Part shown: piece after piece, positions 7,203 to 15,600 of the stretch | Position numbering within the stretch: position 1 is the first letter of the stretch | Layout: each line of letters opens with the position of its first letter | DNA from: Pseudomonas sp. UBA4194 | GTDB lineage: Bacteria; Pseudomonadota; Gammaproteobacteria; Pseudomonadales; Pseudomonadaceae | Assembly (NCBI RefSeq): GCF_002379585.1 | Contig: NZ_DFUE01000044.1 | Span: forward strand, 1-16,958 | Length of the DNA: 16,958 nucleotides | Direction: 5' to 3' | Notes under the pieces: model-generated | What the model was told of the DNA's origin: nothing | Databases searched by the model: none | The model's input: only the letters and a program-made list of their open reading frames with translations | Program-made: the position numbers and the translations under genes

Positions 7203-7958
7203 TTACTTGGCCGGGGCTTCTTCGGCTTCGTCAGCCTGGGCGCCCGCATCGGCCGCAGCCTTGGCTGGGTCCTTGATGGCGATCAGTTCCAGATCGAATA
7301 CCAGTACCGAGTTGGCCGGAATGGTCGGGCTCGGGCTCTGGGCGCCGTAGGCCAGGTCGGCCGGGATGAACAGCTTGACCTTCTCGCCCACGTGCATCAG
7401 TTGCAGGCCTTCGACCCACCCAGGAATCACACCGCTGACCGGCAGGTCGATCGGCGCGCCACGCTCGATGGAGCTGTCGAACACCTTGCCGTCGATCAGC
7501 TTGCCTTCGTAGTGAACGGTCACCACGTCGGTAGGCTTGGGCTGAGCGCCTTCGGCTTTCTTGACGATCTGGTACTGCAAGCCGGATGCGGTAGTGACCA
7601 CGCCTTCCTTCTTGCCGTTTTCCTCGAGGAACTTCTTGCCGGCCGATTCGGCTTCGGCGTTCATCTTGGTCATGCGTTCTTCGGCACGTTTCTGCAGATC
7701 GGCGAAGGCGGCGACGAGGTCGTCGTCCTTGATTTTCTGCTCTTTCTTGCCGACCGCATCTTCGATGCCCAGGGCCACAGCCTTGGAATCGAGGTCGTCC
7801 ATGCCTTCCTGGGCCAGGCTCTTGCCCATGTTCAGGCCAATGCCGTAGGAAGCTTTTTGCGCCGGGGTTTTGAGCTCGACGCTGCTGGTTTGGGAGTCGC
7901 AACCCGCCAGAACCAGAGTGACCAAGGCAACCGCCGCCGCCAACCGATGCTGTTTCAT
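7203..7958 (-). CDS. FKBP-type peptidyl-prolyl isomerase, lipoprotein (FkpA/FklB/Mip family)
   Basis: 251 residues. A lipoprotein signal ends in LVLAG-C20, with Asp at +2, which by the E. coli rule favours inner-membrane retention. The helical FKBP_N dimerisation domain covers about 28-125, and the FKBP_C catalytic domain about 144-229. Active-site residues equivalent to FKBP12 are all present: Y150, F160, D161, V177, I178, W181 and Y204. The last 22 residues are an Ala/Glu-rich tail. It should catalyse proline isomerisation and aid folding of envelope proteins. The start ATG 7958 has AAGGAAA upstream and begins the signal peptide; an upstream in-frame start at 7991 would bury it. It is followed by its own terminator, so probably monocistronic. 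Confidence 0.93.
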   Translation of the reverse strand: MKQHRLAAAVALVTLVLAGCDSQTSSVELKTPAQKASYGIGLNMGKSLAQEGMDDLDSKAVALGIEDAVGKKEQKIKDDDLVAAFADLQKRAEERMTKMNAEAESAGKKFLEENGKKEGVVTTASGLQYQIVKKAEGAQPKPTDVVTVHYEGKLIDGKVFDSSIERGAPIDLPVSGVIPGWVEGLQLMHVGEKVKLFIPADLAYGAQSPSPTIPANSVLVFDLELIAIKDPAKAAADAGAQADEAEEAPAK

Positions 7959-8202
7959 GCTATTTCCTTGTTCATGCGCCAATATGGGCAATCGAGTAAA
8001 GCCGCGAGCTTATCAGGCGATCACGACCAATGGCTACCGGCATGAGAGGGGCAAAAAGCAGATAAGTTCAGGACAGCAAAAGGAAAGTCCGTGCCAGAGG
8101 GGTGTCGGCGATGCGCATGAAATTTGTGTCATGGGATGTGGTGTGCTGGCGGGGCCTATCGCCGCCAAAGCCCGCGATGCGTCAGCCCCGGCAGCCCATC
8201 AT

Positions 8203-9126
8203 TCACCGGCGTCGATACTCCGCTGCCACCTCTCGCACCACTTCACACAACCACTGCGCCGGCAGCGCCATCGGCAGCGCTGCATTGCTGCAGATCCCCA
8301 CCGACCCGCCCGGTTCCTGCACGCCCAGTTCCAGCTCGCACAACTCGCCACGGCCGATATCCAGCAGCACCGCGTCACGGGGCGCCACCCAGATGGCGTC
8401 GCTGCTTTGTACATAGCGGCGGCTCAAGGTTGGCGAGAGGGTCTCCAGACGCTGGGGCGAGGGCTCGATGGCGCACTGCACGAACAGGCTGTCGGCATGC
8501 TTGCGAATGGTGGTCCCGGCCAGCGGCAGCACCAGCGGGTAGCCGCCGACCCATTCGGGCTCGATCCGGACCGTGGCCAGCAGCGGATGCCCCGGGCGCA
8601 CCACCAGCGTCATGGATTCGCTGTACAGATGCTCGAAAGCCAGCCCCTGGATCTGCGGGCTGTCGGTCATGCGACCGATGACCAGGTCAAGGTCGCCGAC
8701 ATGCAGTTGCGACAACAGGTAAGACCCCGGCCCGGTCGCGACACTGACCACTAGCGCAGCATGGCGCCCGTGCAGACGGCACAGCACTTCGGGCAGCAGC
8801 TGGCTTTCCACGGTGGACAGCACTCCGATACGCACCTGAGGCGCCTCATCGGGTTCGCCGCGCAAGGTACTGACGCCGTCACGCAAGGCCTGGACGCAGG
8901 GGCCGGCGTAGCGCATGAAGCGCACCCCGGCGGGCGTCAGCTCGACCCCGCTCTTGTCGCGGTCGAACAGGCGAGTCTGCAGCAGGTCTTCCAGTTCCTT
9001 AAGGGTCTTGGAGATCGCCGGCTGGCTGATGGACAACGCGTCCGCTGCCTTGGCGAAACTGCTCTGGCGAGCGATTTCGAGAAAGCACAGCAGATGACGG
9101 AATTTGATGCGAGTGTCGAGGTTCAT
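8203..9126 (-). CDS. pcaQ: LysR-type transcriptional regulator PcaQ (protocatechuate catabolism)
   Basis: 307 residues, the usual LysR length. The N-terminus MNLDTRIKFRHLLCFLEIARQ and the HTH (SFAKAADALSISQPAISKTLKELEDLL, about 23-49) match the PcaQ subfamily, followed by the LysR substrate-binding fold (about 93-295). PcaQ activates protocatechuate (beta-ketoadipate) genes in response to a pathway intermediate. No pca gene is in this window, so its targets lie elsewhere or further genes were separated from it. ATG 9126 is chosen from the conserved N-terminus; the ribosome site is weak. The 5' extension to 9237 runs into a REP element and is not credible. Confidence 0.85.
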   Translation of the reverse strand: MNLDTRIKFRHLLCFLEIARQSSFAKAADALSISQPAISKTLKELEDLLQTRLFDRDKSGVELTPAGVRFMRYAGPCVQALRDGVSTLRGEPDEAPQVRIGVLSTVESQLLPEVLCRLHGRHAALVVSVATGPGSYLLSQLHVGDLDLVIGRMTDSPQIQGLAFEHLYSESMTLVVRPGHPLLATVRIEPEWVGGYPLVLPLAGTTIRKHADSLFVQCAIEPSPQRLETLSPTLSRRYVQSSDAIWVAPRDAVLLDIGRGELCELELGVQEPGGSVGICSNAALPMALPAQWLCEVVREVAAEYRRR

Positions 9127-9197
9127 GGCGCCAATCGTAGCATTGGGCCATGGGATTTGCTGGGGTGGCAAGTGGTGGGTTTGGCGGTGGCTGGGCG

Positions 9198-9232
9198 GGC
9201 CCCTTCGCGGCTGCACGCCGCTCCTACAAGGG
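9198..9232 (+). repeat. REP element of the second type (CTTCGCGGCTG...), left copy
   Basis: CCCCTTCGCGGCTGCACGCC followed by GCTCCTACAAGG contains the core palindrome GCGGC(TGCAC)GCCGC. It lies 70 bases upstream of pcaQ and downstream of nirD. Together with the inverted copy at 9357-9391 it forms a REPIN-like pair. Confidence 0.85.
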
Positions 9233-9356
9233 CTCACCGTTTACCCTGATCCCACATGAACCCACGGGCGCCCGATCCGGCATGGTCCGCGTACGCCACC
9301 ACCCCGCATGACCCGCATTCGCCCCGCCCCGCCCCGGATGCCCCTGCCTGCCTTCA

Positions 9357-9391
9357 CCCTGTAGGAGCGGCGTGCAGCCGCGAAGAGGCCC
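9357..9391 (-). repeat. REP element of the second type, inverted right copy
   Basis: The reverse complement of this stretch matches the 9198-9232 copy at about 33 of 35 positions. It begins 13 bases past the nirD stop. No separate intrinsic terminator for nirBD is visible, so the element may act as the 3' boundary of that transcript. Confidence 0.85.
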
Positions 9392-9403
9392 GCCTGGACA
9401 CCC

Positions 9404-9766
9404 TCAAACCACCCCGATCTCCACACCATCGCCAGCCAAGCGCACCGGCCAGACACGGATCTTCTCCTGCGGCGACTCCAGACAGCGGCCATCACTGAAA
9501 CAATAATGCTGCTTGTACAGCGGCGCCGCCACCACCAACTCCCCTTGCAGGTAGCCGACGATGCCACGCCCAATCACATTGGCACCCGATTGCGGGTCAT
9601 GATTGTCGATCGCGTGCAGCACCCCACCCTCCCCCGCCTCGGGCAGGTAGAACAGCGCTACCTGGGCGCCGTCGAACCACACCACCACCCCTGAATTGGC
9701 GATCAGGTCCTGGCGGTCGCACACCCATTGCCAGGCCATGGCCTGCACTGCACTCGTCGTCTGCAT
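9404..9766 (-). CDS. nirD: Assimilatory nitrite reductase small subunit NirD
   Basis: 120 residues with the NirD fold, a Rieske-like beta domain that has lost the iron ligands: WVCDRQDLIANSGVVVWFDGAQVALFYL near the N-terminus, and LVVAAPLYKQHYCFSDGRCLES in the region where Rieske proteins bind their cluster. It partners NirB in NADH-dependent reduction of nitrite to ammonium in the cytoplasm. ATG 9766 shares its A with the TGA of nirB (TGATG), and GAGGAGGTG lies 5 bases upstream inside the end of nirB, so the two are translationally coupled and made in step. Confidence 0.94.
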   Translation of the reverse strand: MQTTSAVQAMAWQWVCDRQDLIANSGVVVWFDGAQVALFYLPEAGEGGVLHAIDNHDPQSGANVIGRGIVGYLQGELVVAAPLYKQHYCFSDGRCLESPQEKIRVWPVRLAGDGVEIGVV

Positions 9767-12324
9767 CACACCACCTCCTCGATAACCGGGATCATCACCA
9801 CTTCGCCTGCCTGGGCCGGCCGCCGCTGGCCACGCTCCTTGACGAACTGCACCCCTGGGTCAGCGCGCTTGTCGTTGACGAAGGTGCGGAAGCGCTTGAG
9901 CTTTTCCGGGTCTTTCAAGGCGTTGGCCCATTCACATTCATACCGATCGACCACGCACTGCATCTGCGCTTCCAGTTCAGCGCCCAACCCCAGGCTGTCG
10001 TGCAGCACGACCTCCTTGAGAAATTCCAGGCCGCCTTCCAGGTTCTCTCGCCACACCGAGGTACGCTGCAGCTTGTCGGCCGTACGGATGTAGAACATCA
10101 GCACCCGGTCGATGTAGCGAATCAGCGTCTCGTCGTCCAGATCGGTGGCGAACAGTTCGGCGTGGCGCGGGCGCATGCCACCATTGCCGCAGACATACAG
10201 GTTCCAGCCATTCTCCGTGGCGATCACGCCGATGTCCTTGCTCTGCGCCTCGGCGCACTCGCGGGTGCAGCCCGACACGGCGAACTTGAGCTTGTGCGGC
10301 GAACGTAGCCCCTTGTAGCGGTCCTCGATACGCAGGGCCATGGCCACGCTGTCCTGCACACCGTAGCGACACCAGGTGCTGCCCACGCATGACTTCACCG
10401 TGCGGGTGGACTTGCCGTAGGCATGACCGGTCTCGAAACCCGCCGCGATCAACTCGCTCCAGATCTCAGGAAGCTCATGCAACTGGGCGCCGAACAAATC
10501 GATGCGCTGCCCACCGGTGATCTTGGTGTACAGGTCATATTTCTTCGCCACGACGCCAATCGCAATCAGCTTGTCGGGGGTGATTTCACCGCCCGGAATA
10601 CGCGGCACCACCGAGTAGGTGCCGTTCTTCTGCATGTTGGCCATGAAGGTGTCGTTGGTGTCCTGCAACGGCACCAGGGAAGGGTCCATGATCGGCTGGT
10701 TCCAGCACGACGCGAGGATGTTGCCCACGGTTGGTTTGCAGGTATCGCAACCCACCTGCCCACGACCGTGTTTGGCCAGCATCTGCTCGAAACTCTGGAT
10801 ACCCTCGACCCGCGCCAGGGCATACAGCTCCTGGCGGGTGAAGGCGAAGTGTTCGCACAGGCTTTTGTCCACCGCTACGCCGCGGGCGATCAGTTCATGT
10901 TCGAACACCTGCTTGAGCAACGCGCCACAACCGCCGCAGCCGGTGCACGCCTTGGTCTGCGTCTTGAGCGTGGCCAGGTCGCCACAGCCGCTGTCGATGG
11001 CCGAGCAGATGGCGCCCTTGCTGACGTTGTGGCACGAACAGACAGTGGCCGTGTCCGGCAACGCGTCGGCACCCAGCACTGGGGCGCCGTCGGACAGCGG
11101 CAGAATCAACGACGCCGGATCTGCCGGCAAGGCGATGCCGTTCTGGGCGTACTGCAGCAAGGTGTCGTAGTAGCTGTTGTCGCCCACCAGCACTGCGCCC
11201 AATACCCGCTTGCCCTCGGCATCCACTACCAGACGACGATAAGCCGCGCCGGCTTCGTCGATGAAACGATAGCTCTTGGCACCGGGGGTGGCAGCATGAG
11301 CGTCGCCGATGGAGCCCACATCCACGCCCAGCAACTTGAGCTTGGTCGACATGTCGGCGCCGGTGAACGCGGTCGGGGCTTCGCCCGCCAGCGCAGCGGC
11401 GACGTTGCGTGCCATGGTGTAGCCGGGGGCAACCAGGCCGAAGATACTGCCATTGAATGACGCGCATTCGCCGATGGCGTAAACCTGAGCGTCGCTGGTG
11501 CGGCAGTGTTCATCGATGACGACACCGCCGCGCGGGGCGATCTCCAAGCCACTGCTGCGGCCCAGGGCGTCCTGCGGACGGATGCCGGCGGAGAACACGA
11601 TCAAGTCGGTCTCCAGAAACTCGCCGCCGTCGAAGTTCATGCGGTAGCGGTACTCGTCACCGGCCACCACCGCTTGGGTGGCACGCGAAGTGTGCACGCC
11701 GACGCCCAAGGCTTCGATTTGCGCACGCAGCGCCGCGCCGCCATCAGCATCCAGTTGCACCGGCATCAATCGCGGCGCGAACTCGACCACATGGGCTTCC
11801 AGGCCCAGGGACTTCAAGGCGTTGGCCGCTTCCAGACCGAGCAGGCCGCCACCGACCACCACACCGCGACGGGCACCGGTCGCAGCCGCGCGGATGGCGT
11901 CGAGGTCGTCCAGGGTGCGGTAAACCAGGCGGGCATTGCCTTCACTGCCACTGATGGGGGGCACGAAGGGATAGGAGCCGGTGGCCAGTACCAGTACGTC
12001 GTAGGCGTGGCGTCCGCCAGCGGTGACCACTTCGCGGCGATCGCGATCGATCTCCAGCACGGCCTGGCTCAGGTGCAGGGTGACGCCATGATCGGCGTAG
12101 AGCTGGGCATCACCCAGGGCGAGCGTCTCGGCGCAGGAACCGCTGAAATATTCGGACAGGTGCACGCGATCGTAGGCACGCTGACGCTCTTCACCGAACA
12201 CATGAATGTCGTAGCGCGCCACGGCGCCCCGCTCGATCAGTTGCTCGACGCAGTGATGGCCGACCATACCGTTGCCGACCACGATCAGACGTTGCCGCGG
12301 CTTGAGGGTGACGATTGAATTCAT
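9766..12324 (-). CDS. nirB: Assimilatory NADH-nitrite reductase large subunit NirB
   Basis: 852 residues, the expected length. Domains in order: FAD-binding (VVGNGMVG, 15-22), NADH-binding (GVVVGGGLLGLEAA, 154-167), BFD-like [2Fe-2S] region (C429-x-C431 with C463-x2-C466), a second Cys pair GCDTC (C526, C529), then the nitrite/sulfite reductase ferredoxin-like and siroheme/[4Fe-4S] domains. The cluster ligands C646-x5-C652 and C686-x3-C690 are intact. It reduces nitrite to ammonium with six electrons from NADH and needs siroheme made elsewhere. ATG 12324 has GGAGAA upstream; the longer open frame to 12648 is non-coding leader and REPIN. Expression is predicted to depend on a sigma-54 promoter and an antiterminated leader. 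Confidence 0.97.
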   Translation of the reverse strand: MNSIVTLKPRQRLIVVGNGMVGHHCVEQLIERGAVARYDIHVFGEERQRAYDRVHLSEYFSGSCAETLALGDAQLYADHGVTLHLSQAVLEIDRDRREVVTAGGRHAYDVLVLATGSYPFVPPISGSEGNARLVYRTLDDLDAIRAAATGARRGVVVGGGLLGLEAANALKSLGLEAHVVEFAPRLMPVQLDADGGAALRAQIEALGVGVHTSRATQAVVAGDEYRYRMNFDGGEFLETDLIVFSAGIRPQDALGRSSGLEIAPRGGVVIDEHCRTSDAQVYAIGECASFNGSIFGLVAPGYTMARNVAAALAGEAPTAFTGADMSTKLKLLGVDVGSIGDAHAATPGAKSYRFIDEAGAAYRRLVVDAEGKRVLGAVLVGDNSYYDTLLQYAQNGIALPADPASLILPLSDGAPVLGADALPDTATVCSCHNVSKGAICSAIDSGCGDLATLKTQTKACTGCGGCGALLKQVFEHELIARGVAVDKSLCEHFAFTRQELYALARVEGIQSFEQMLAKHGRGQVGCDTCKPTVGNILASCWNQPIMDPSLVPLQDTNDTFMANMQKNGTYSVVPRIPGGEITPDKLIAIGVVAKKYDLYTKITGGQRIDLFGAQLHELPEIWSELIAAGFETGHAYGKSTRTVKSCVGSTWCRYGVQDSVAMALRIEDRYKGLRSPHKLKFAVSGCTRECAEAQSKDIGVIATENGWNLYVCGNGGMRPRHAELFATDLDDETLIRYIDRVLMFYIRTADKLQRTSVWRENLEGGLEFLKEVVLHDSLGLGAELEAQMQCVVDRYECEWANALKDPEKLKRFRTFVNDKRADPGVQFVKERGQRRPAQAGEVVMIPVIEEVV

Positions 12325-12464
12325 ATCAGGTTCTCCGGGCCGATCACGGTGCCAGACAAAAAAAATGCAAAAAAAAACGCCTGGAGCCGAAGCTCCAGGC
12401 GCCTTTGCCTGGTGTTCTAGTGTTGTGTGTCCTGTGGGTGATCGACGGTGATCACGGGGACTTG
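12325..12464 (-). promoter_or_regulatory. nirB leader RNA: dual-hexaloop (ANTAR/NasT) antitermination region
   Basis: Reading the minus strand from the predicted start near 12464: hairpin P1 is GTGATC-ACCGTC-GATCAC (12455-12438), with a six-base loop having A1 and G4. After a 25-base linker, hairpin P2 is CCAGGC-AAAGGC-GCCTGG (12412-12395), again a six-base loop with A1 and G4. The 3' arm of P2 is the 5' arm of the terminator at 12378-12401, so P2 and the terminator exclude each other. This is the arrangement recognised by ANTAR-domain antiterminators such as NasR, NasT and EutV. NasT is the expected partner in Pseudomonas; it is not encoded here. Confidence 0.88.
12369..12401 (-). terminator. 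Leader terminator (attenuator) of nirB
   Basis: A perfect 10-bp stem (CGCCTGGAGC and GCTCCAGGCG on the minus strand) has a TTCG tetraloop and nine Ts (A-run 12369-12377). It stands 45 bases upstream of the nirB start, inside the leader rather than after a gene, so it must be bypassed for nirB to be made. Confidence 0.93.
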
Positions 12465-12474
12465 CAGGTTGAAA

Positions 12475-12490
12475 AGCAGGTTGCGTGCCA
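12475..12490 (-). promoter_or_regulatory. Sigma-54 promoter of nirB
   Basis: The minus strand reads TGGCACG-CAAC-CTGCT. The invariant GG and GC are 10 bases apart and only one base departs from TGGCACG-N4-TTGCW. The predicted start is near 12464, 9 bases before hairpin P1. A TGCACC half-site resembling an NtrC half-site is at 12623-12628, inside the end of nasA, upstream of a REPIN. Confidence 0.8.
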
Positions 12491-12517
12491 AGGTGGGAGA
12501 TGGGTGTCAATGCGGAC

Positions 12518-12600
12518 GCTATCGCGGGCAGGGCCCGCTCCCACAGGGGATTCCGGCCACACCCTGTGCCCCTGTGGGAGCGGGCTCTGCCCGCGATAGC
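12518..12600. repeat. REPIN: inverted pair of REP elements between nasA and nirB
   Basis: GCTATCGCGGGCAGGGCCCG begins the left REP, and its near-perfect reverse complement ends at 12600 (CTCTGCCCGCGATAGC). Each arm is about 32 bases including CTCCCACAGGGG, with a short centre (ATTCCGGCCACACCCTGTG). It lies 44 bases past the nasA stop, between that gene and the nirB promoter, so it may stabilise the nasA mRNA end and also separates nirB from upstream enhancer sites. Confidence 0.93.
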
Positions 12601-12644
12601 ATCCAAAACCGACCCAACCCAGTGCACCCTCGCACCCTTTCGGT

Positions 12645-15600
12645 TCAATACACATCCCGCACATAACGTTTATCGCGGCCCATCTGGGCCACATAGGCTT
12701 CGGCCTCCTGCCGGCTCATGCCGCCATGCTCCGCCACCACCTCCTTCAACGCTGCGTCGACGTCACGGGCCATGCGACTGGCGTCACCGCAGACATAAAA
12801 GTGGCTACCCTGCTGCAGCCAGCGCCACACCTCGGCGCCCTGCTCGCGCAGACGGTCCTGCACATAGACCTTGGCCTGCTGGTCTCGGGAGAACGCGGTG
12901 TCCAGGCGATGCAGGTGACCACTGCGCAACCAGCCCTGCCACTCGTCCTGATAATAGAAGTCGTGAGCGGCCCGCTGCTCGCCGAACAACAGCCAGTTGG
13001 CGCCCTCATGACCCAACGCCTGACGCTCCTGCACGAAGGCCCGAAACGGCGCCACCCCGGTGCCCGGCCCGACCATGATCATCGGCAGCTCGCTACGGCC
13101 AGGCACCCTGAAATGCGCCGACTTCTGCACGAAGATCGGTACCAGTACCGGTGCCGAGCGGTCCGCCAGAAACCCGGAGCACAAACCACTACGCACCCGC
13201 TCGCCGCAGTGGTAGCGCACGGTCGAAACCGTGATGTGCACCTCATGGGGATGGCTGCGCGCACTCGAGCTGATGGAGTACAGGCGCGGCTGCAACGGCT
13301 TGAGCAGACCGAGCAGTTCCTCGACGTGCAACTGCAACGGGAACGCTTCGAGCAGGTCGATGAGCTGCCGTCCCCATAGCCAGTCCTTCAGTTCGTGGGC
13401 CTGGCAGGGTTCGAGTAGATGGTTGAGCAACGGATCGCCGCTGCGCTGGGCGATGAGCGCCAGCCAGTCCGGGGTAATGCGGGTGATGTCCAGATGCTTG
13501 TGCAGCGCCACGGCCAAAGGTTGCTCGCCGTGATCCTTGAGAAACACCCGCTGGCTGCTGTCCAGGCCAAGGCTGGCGAGCAGCTCCTCGACCAGGCTCA
13601 TGCAGTTGCTTGGCCATACCCCCAGCGCGTCGCCGGCTTCATAGGTTAGGCCGCTGTCCTTGAGATCGAACACCACCTGGCGGATTTCCTTTTCAGCACC
13701 TTCGGCGTTGAGCACCTGATTGTGCAGAACCTTGGCCAGCCACGGTCTTTTCTTACTGTACAGCGGCGCTTCGGCGGCAGGCGACTCGACTGGCGCCGGG
13801 GCGTTGCCCAACGCCAGGTTGAGGGCCTGCAACCACTGCTGGGCCGGTTCCTGATCGTCCGGCTCGCACTCGATTCGGGCCAGCAGGCGTTGCCCGCCCA
13901 GGCTGTGCAGGCGCTCGTCGAGCTTGCGGCCAAAGCCGCAGAACTGATCGTAGCTGGAGTCGCCCAAGGCCAGCACCGCATAACGCAGCTGGGCGCAGAC
14001 CTGGGCCTGGGCCTGGTCACTTTGCAGCGCGGCCCAAAGCCCGCTGGCGTTGTCCGGCGCGTCGCCATCACCAAAAGTGCTGGTCACCAGCACGGCCCGA
14101 CTGGCGCCGCTGAGTTCGGCCAGCGAGACCTCGTCCATGCCCCGCAGCAGCACACTTTCACCGCGATCACGCAGGCCCTGGGCACAGCGCTCGGCCAATG
14201 CCTGGGCATTGCCGGTCTGGGAGGCCCAGAGCACCAGCACGCCAGGCTTGCCGGGCGGCGGCGAAGGCTGCGGGAGCGTCGCCGTTCGAGCGTACAGCCC
14301 GGCCAACAGGCCATCGACCATCAGCCGTTTCGCCGGGGCGAGTGGCGCGCTGCTGGGCAAACAGGGCACCCCATCCAGCGCCTGGGCACTGCGCAGGCCC
14401 AGCAGATAGCCTTGCAGGTAAAGCTGCTCATCGGCCAGCAGCGCCAGTTCCAGGTGCTCATCGAGCCCCAACAGGCGGGCCAGGGCGGAAGTCGGCATAG
14501 GGGCAGTGTCCTTGGGCATGTCGATGGCCGGCGTCTGGTCGAGGTCGAGCACGGCGATTTTCGGCGAGCCGACCCGCTGCAGCGCCACGGCAGTGAACTT
14601 GAATTCTGGCTGCTGAGAAATGGGATCGATGGCGTCGCTGGTCACGGCATTGATCGCCCAGTGCTCACCGTAGACGTCATTCCAGTGAAACGGCGCGAAA
14701 CAGTCACCCGGGCGCACGTTCGAGCTGATCTGCGCGGGCAGCACGGCCTTGCCGCGGCGCGAGCTGATCTGCACCTGATCGGCCTCGCCAATGCCCAGGC
14801 GCTCGGCGTCCAGGGGGTGGATCTGGATGAACGGCCCCGGATTGAGCTTGTTCAGGGTCGGCACCTTGCCGGTCTTGGTCAGGGTGTGCCACTGGTGCTG
14901 CAAGCGGCCGGTGTTGAGCACCAGCGGGTAGTCGTCGTCCGGCAGTTCCGCTGGCGGCATGTGCGGACGGGCGAAGAAGCGCGCCTTGCCGCTGGCTGTG
15001 GGAAAGCGCACACCGTCGGCGCTCAGGTAGCGGATCGGATGGCGCGCTTCGTCCTGGTCGGGCGCACAGGGCCATTGCAGAGGTTGTTGGCGCAACTGCG
15101 AATAGCTGGCGCCGCGCAGGTCGTAGCCAGTCTGGGGGTTATGGAAGCGCTGCAGTTCTTCGTACACCTGCTCGGCACTGGTGTAGCCGAAGCCTTCGGC
15201 AAAGCCCATTTCGCAGGCCACCCGGGCGATGATCTGCCAGTCGGGCAACGCCTGGCCGGGGGCATCCACAGCCTTGGGCATCAGCGTGAGGTTGCGCTCG
15301 GAATTGATCATCACCCCCTCGCCTTCTGCCCACAGCGCAGCGGGCAGCAGCAGGTCGGCATAGCGATTGGTTTCGGTGTCGAGGAAGGCGTCCTGGGCAA
15401 TCACCAGCTCGGCCGCTTGCAGGCCTTCGATCACCTGCTGACGGTTGGCGACGCTGGCCACCGGGTTAGTGCAGATGATCCAGCAGGCCTTGATGGCACC
15501 CTTGCGCATCTGCTGGAACAGGTCGAGGGTGCCGGCGTTGCCTTCCTCACGCAGGCTGCCCTTGGGGATGTTCCACAGCGCTTCGGTGTGGGCACGGTCG

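Noticed and set aside
10423..12318. Plus-strand open frames opposite nirB
   Set aside because: They mirror the NirB coding frame, lack known motifs and have no convincing ribosome sites; nirB itself is fully conserved on the other strand.
12325..12648. Extended N-terminus of NirB from the upstream in-frame start
   Set aside because: The extension would translate the REPIN, promoter and terminator; the conserved NirB start MNSIVTLKPRQRLIVVGNG with a good ribosome site is at 12324.
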